In this document: piece after piece, positions 6,491 to 6,615 of the stretch
Position numbering within the stretch: the first letter of the stretch is position 1
Layout: every line of letters begins with the position of its first letter
From: JBEBXQ01 sp040391535
Lineage (GTDB): Bacteria > Bacteroidota > Bacteroidia > Cytophagales > Spirosomataceae
Direction: 5' to 3'
Length of the DNA: 6,615 bases
Assembly (NCBI GenBank): GCA_040391535.1
Contig: JBEBXQ010000183.1
Coordinates: 1 to 6,615, forward strand
Made by a program: the position numbers and the translations under genes
The notes under the pieces: generated by a model
Told to the model about the DNA's origin: nothing
Seen by the model: the letters and a program-made list of their open reading frames with translations, nothing else
Databases searched by the model: none

Positions 6491-6574
6491 GCCGAAGTGG
6501 TGGAATTGGTAGACACGCACGTTTCAGGGGCGTGTGGGAGCAATCCTGTATGGGTTCGAGTCCCATCTTCGGTA
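6491..6574 (+). tRNA. tRNA-Leu, anticodon CAG
   Basis: The 84 bases fold as a class II (long variable arm) tRNA that reads CUG codons. The acceptor stem is GCCGAAG (6491-6497) with CTTCGGT (6567-6573); its first pair is G-U, as in several E. coli leucine tRNAs, and the discriminator base is A6574. The D arm is GTG/CAC (6500-6502 with 6514-6516). The anticodon arm is CACGT/GCGTG (6518-6522 with 6530-6534), and the loop TTCAGGG places the anticodon CAG at 6525-6527. The variable arm GGGA/TCCT (6536-6547) closes on the tetraloop GCAA. The T arm is ATGGG/CCCAT with loop TTCGAGT. The terminal CCA is not encoded, so it must be added after transcription. The tRNA has its own promoter and terminator and is a single-gene unit. 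Confidence 0.97.
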
Positions 6575-6575
6575 C

Positions 6576-6610
6576 AAAAAGCAGTTTCCGGCAACGGGAG
6601 CTGCTTTTTT
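6576..6610 (+). terminator. Rho-independent terminator after tRNA-Leu
   Basis: GCAGTTTCCG (6581-6590) pairs with CGGGAGCTGC (6595-6604), including two G-T pairs, around the stable tetraloop GCAA. Six T residues follow at 6605-6610, and the A run at 6576-6580 extends the stem by pairing with them. It starts directly after the tRNA, so the primary transcript is short, and the A run also gives some terminator character on the other strand. Confidence 0.92.
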
Positions 6611-6615
6611 GTTGT

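Noticed and set aside
6491..6615. tRNA 3' end as an integration site for a mobile element
   Set aside because: The tRNA is intact and followed at once by its terminator; no integrase or repeat of the tRNA end is present, though the window stops at 6615.

Overview
The window looks like chromosomal housekeeping and envelope DNA from a member of the Bacteroidota (a Chitinophagaceae- or Cytophaga-like lineage would fit, but this cannot be fixed from the sequence). The evidence is a moderately AT-rich composition, genes mostly without strong Shine-Dalgarno sites, a promoter before the tRNA matching the Bacteroidota primary-sigma consensus (TTG, 19 bases, TAnnTTTG), and two secreted proteins of a style common in that phylum. 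No mobile element, CRISPR array, phage gene or defence system is visible.

Layout: bases 14-1045 (minus) encode a secreted protein with MORN-type repeats. A 130-base divergent gap follows, holding a terminator-like hairpin with no obvious parent gene and a possible -7 element. Bases 1176-2117 (plus) encode GDP-L-fucose synthase from a TTG start. A 451-base non-coding gap contains weak hairpins and one possible very short basic ORF. Bases 2569-3033 (plus) encode an Lrp/AsnC regulator, which converges on a minus-strand secreted TPR protein at 3097-4326. A strong, long palindromic bidirectional terminator lies between the two. Divergent from the TPR gene are a hypoxanthine phosphoribosyltransferase (4447-4983) and, 76 bases later, a beta-CASP metallo-beta-lactamase-fold ribonuclease (5060-6457). 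The window ends with a tRNA-Leu(CAG) gene at 6491-6574, which has its own promoter overlapping the ribonuclease 3' end and its own intrinsic terminator.

The genes do not form one pathway. Fucose synthase supplies GDP-L-fucose for surface glycans; its usual partner, GDP-mannose 4,6-dehydratase, is not in the window. The phosphoribosyltransferase salvages purine bases, and the beta-CASP enzyme probably processes or degrades RNA; the two may share a transcript, but a functional link is only inference. The MORN and TPR proteins have export signals and unknown functions. I found no convincing undescribed system. The most useful observations are regulatory: the tRNA promoter placed over a stop codon, the orphan hairpin before the fucose synthase gene, the TTG start, and the long unexplained gap before the Lrp gene.
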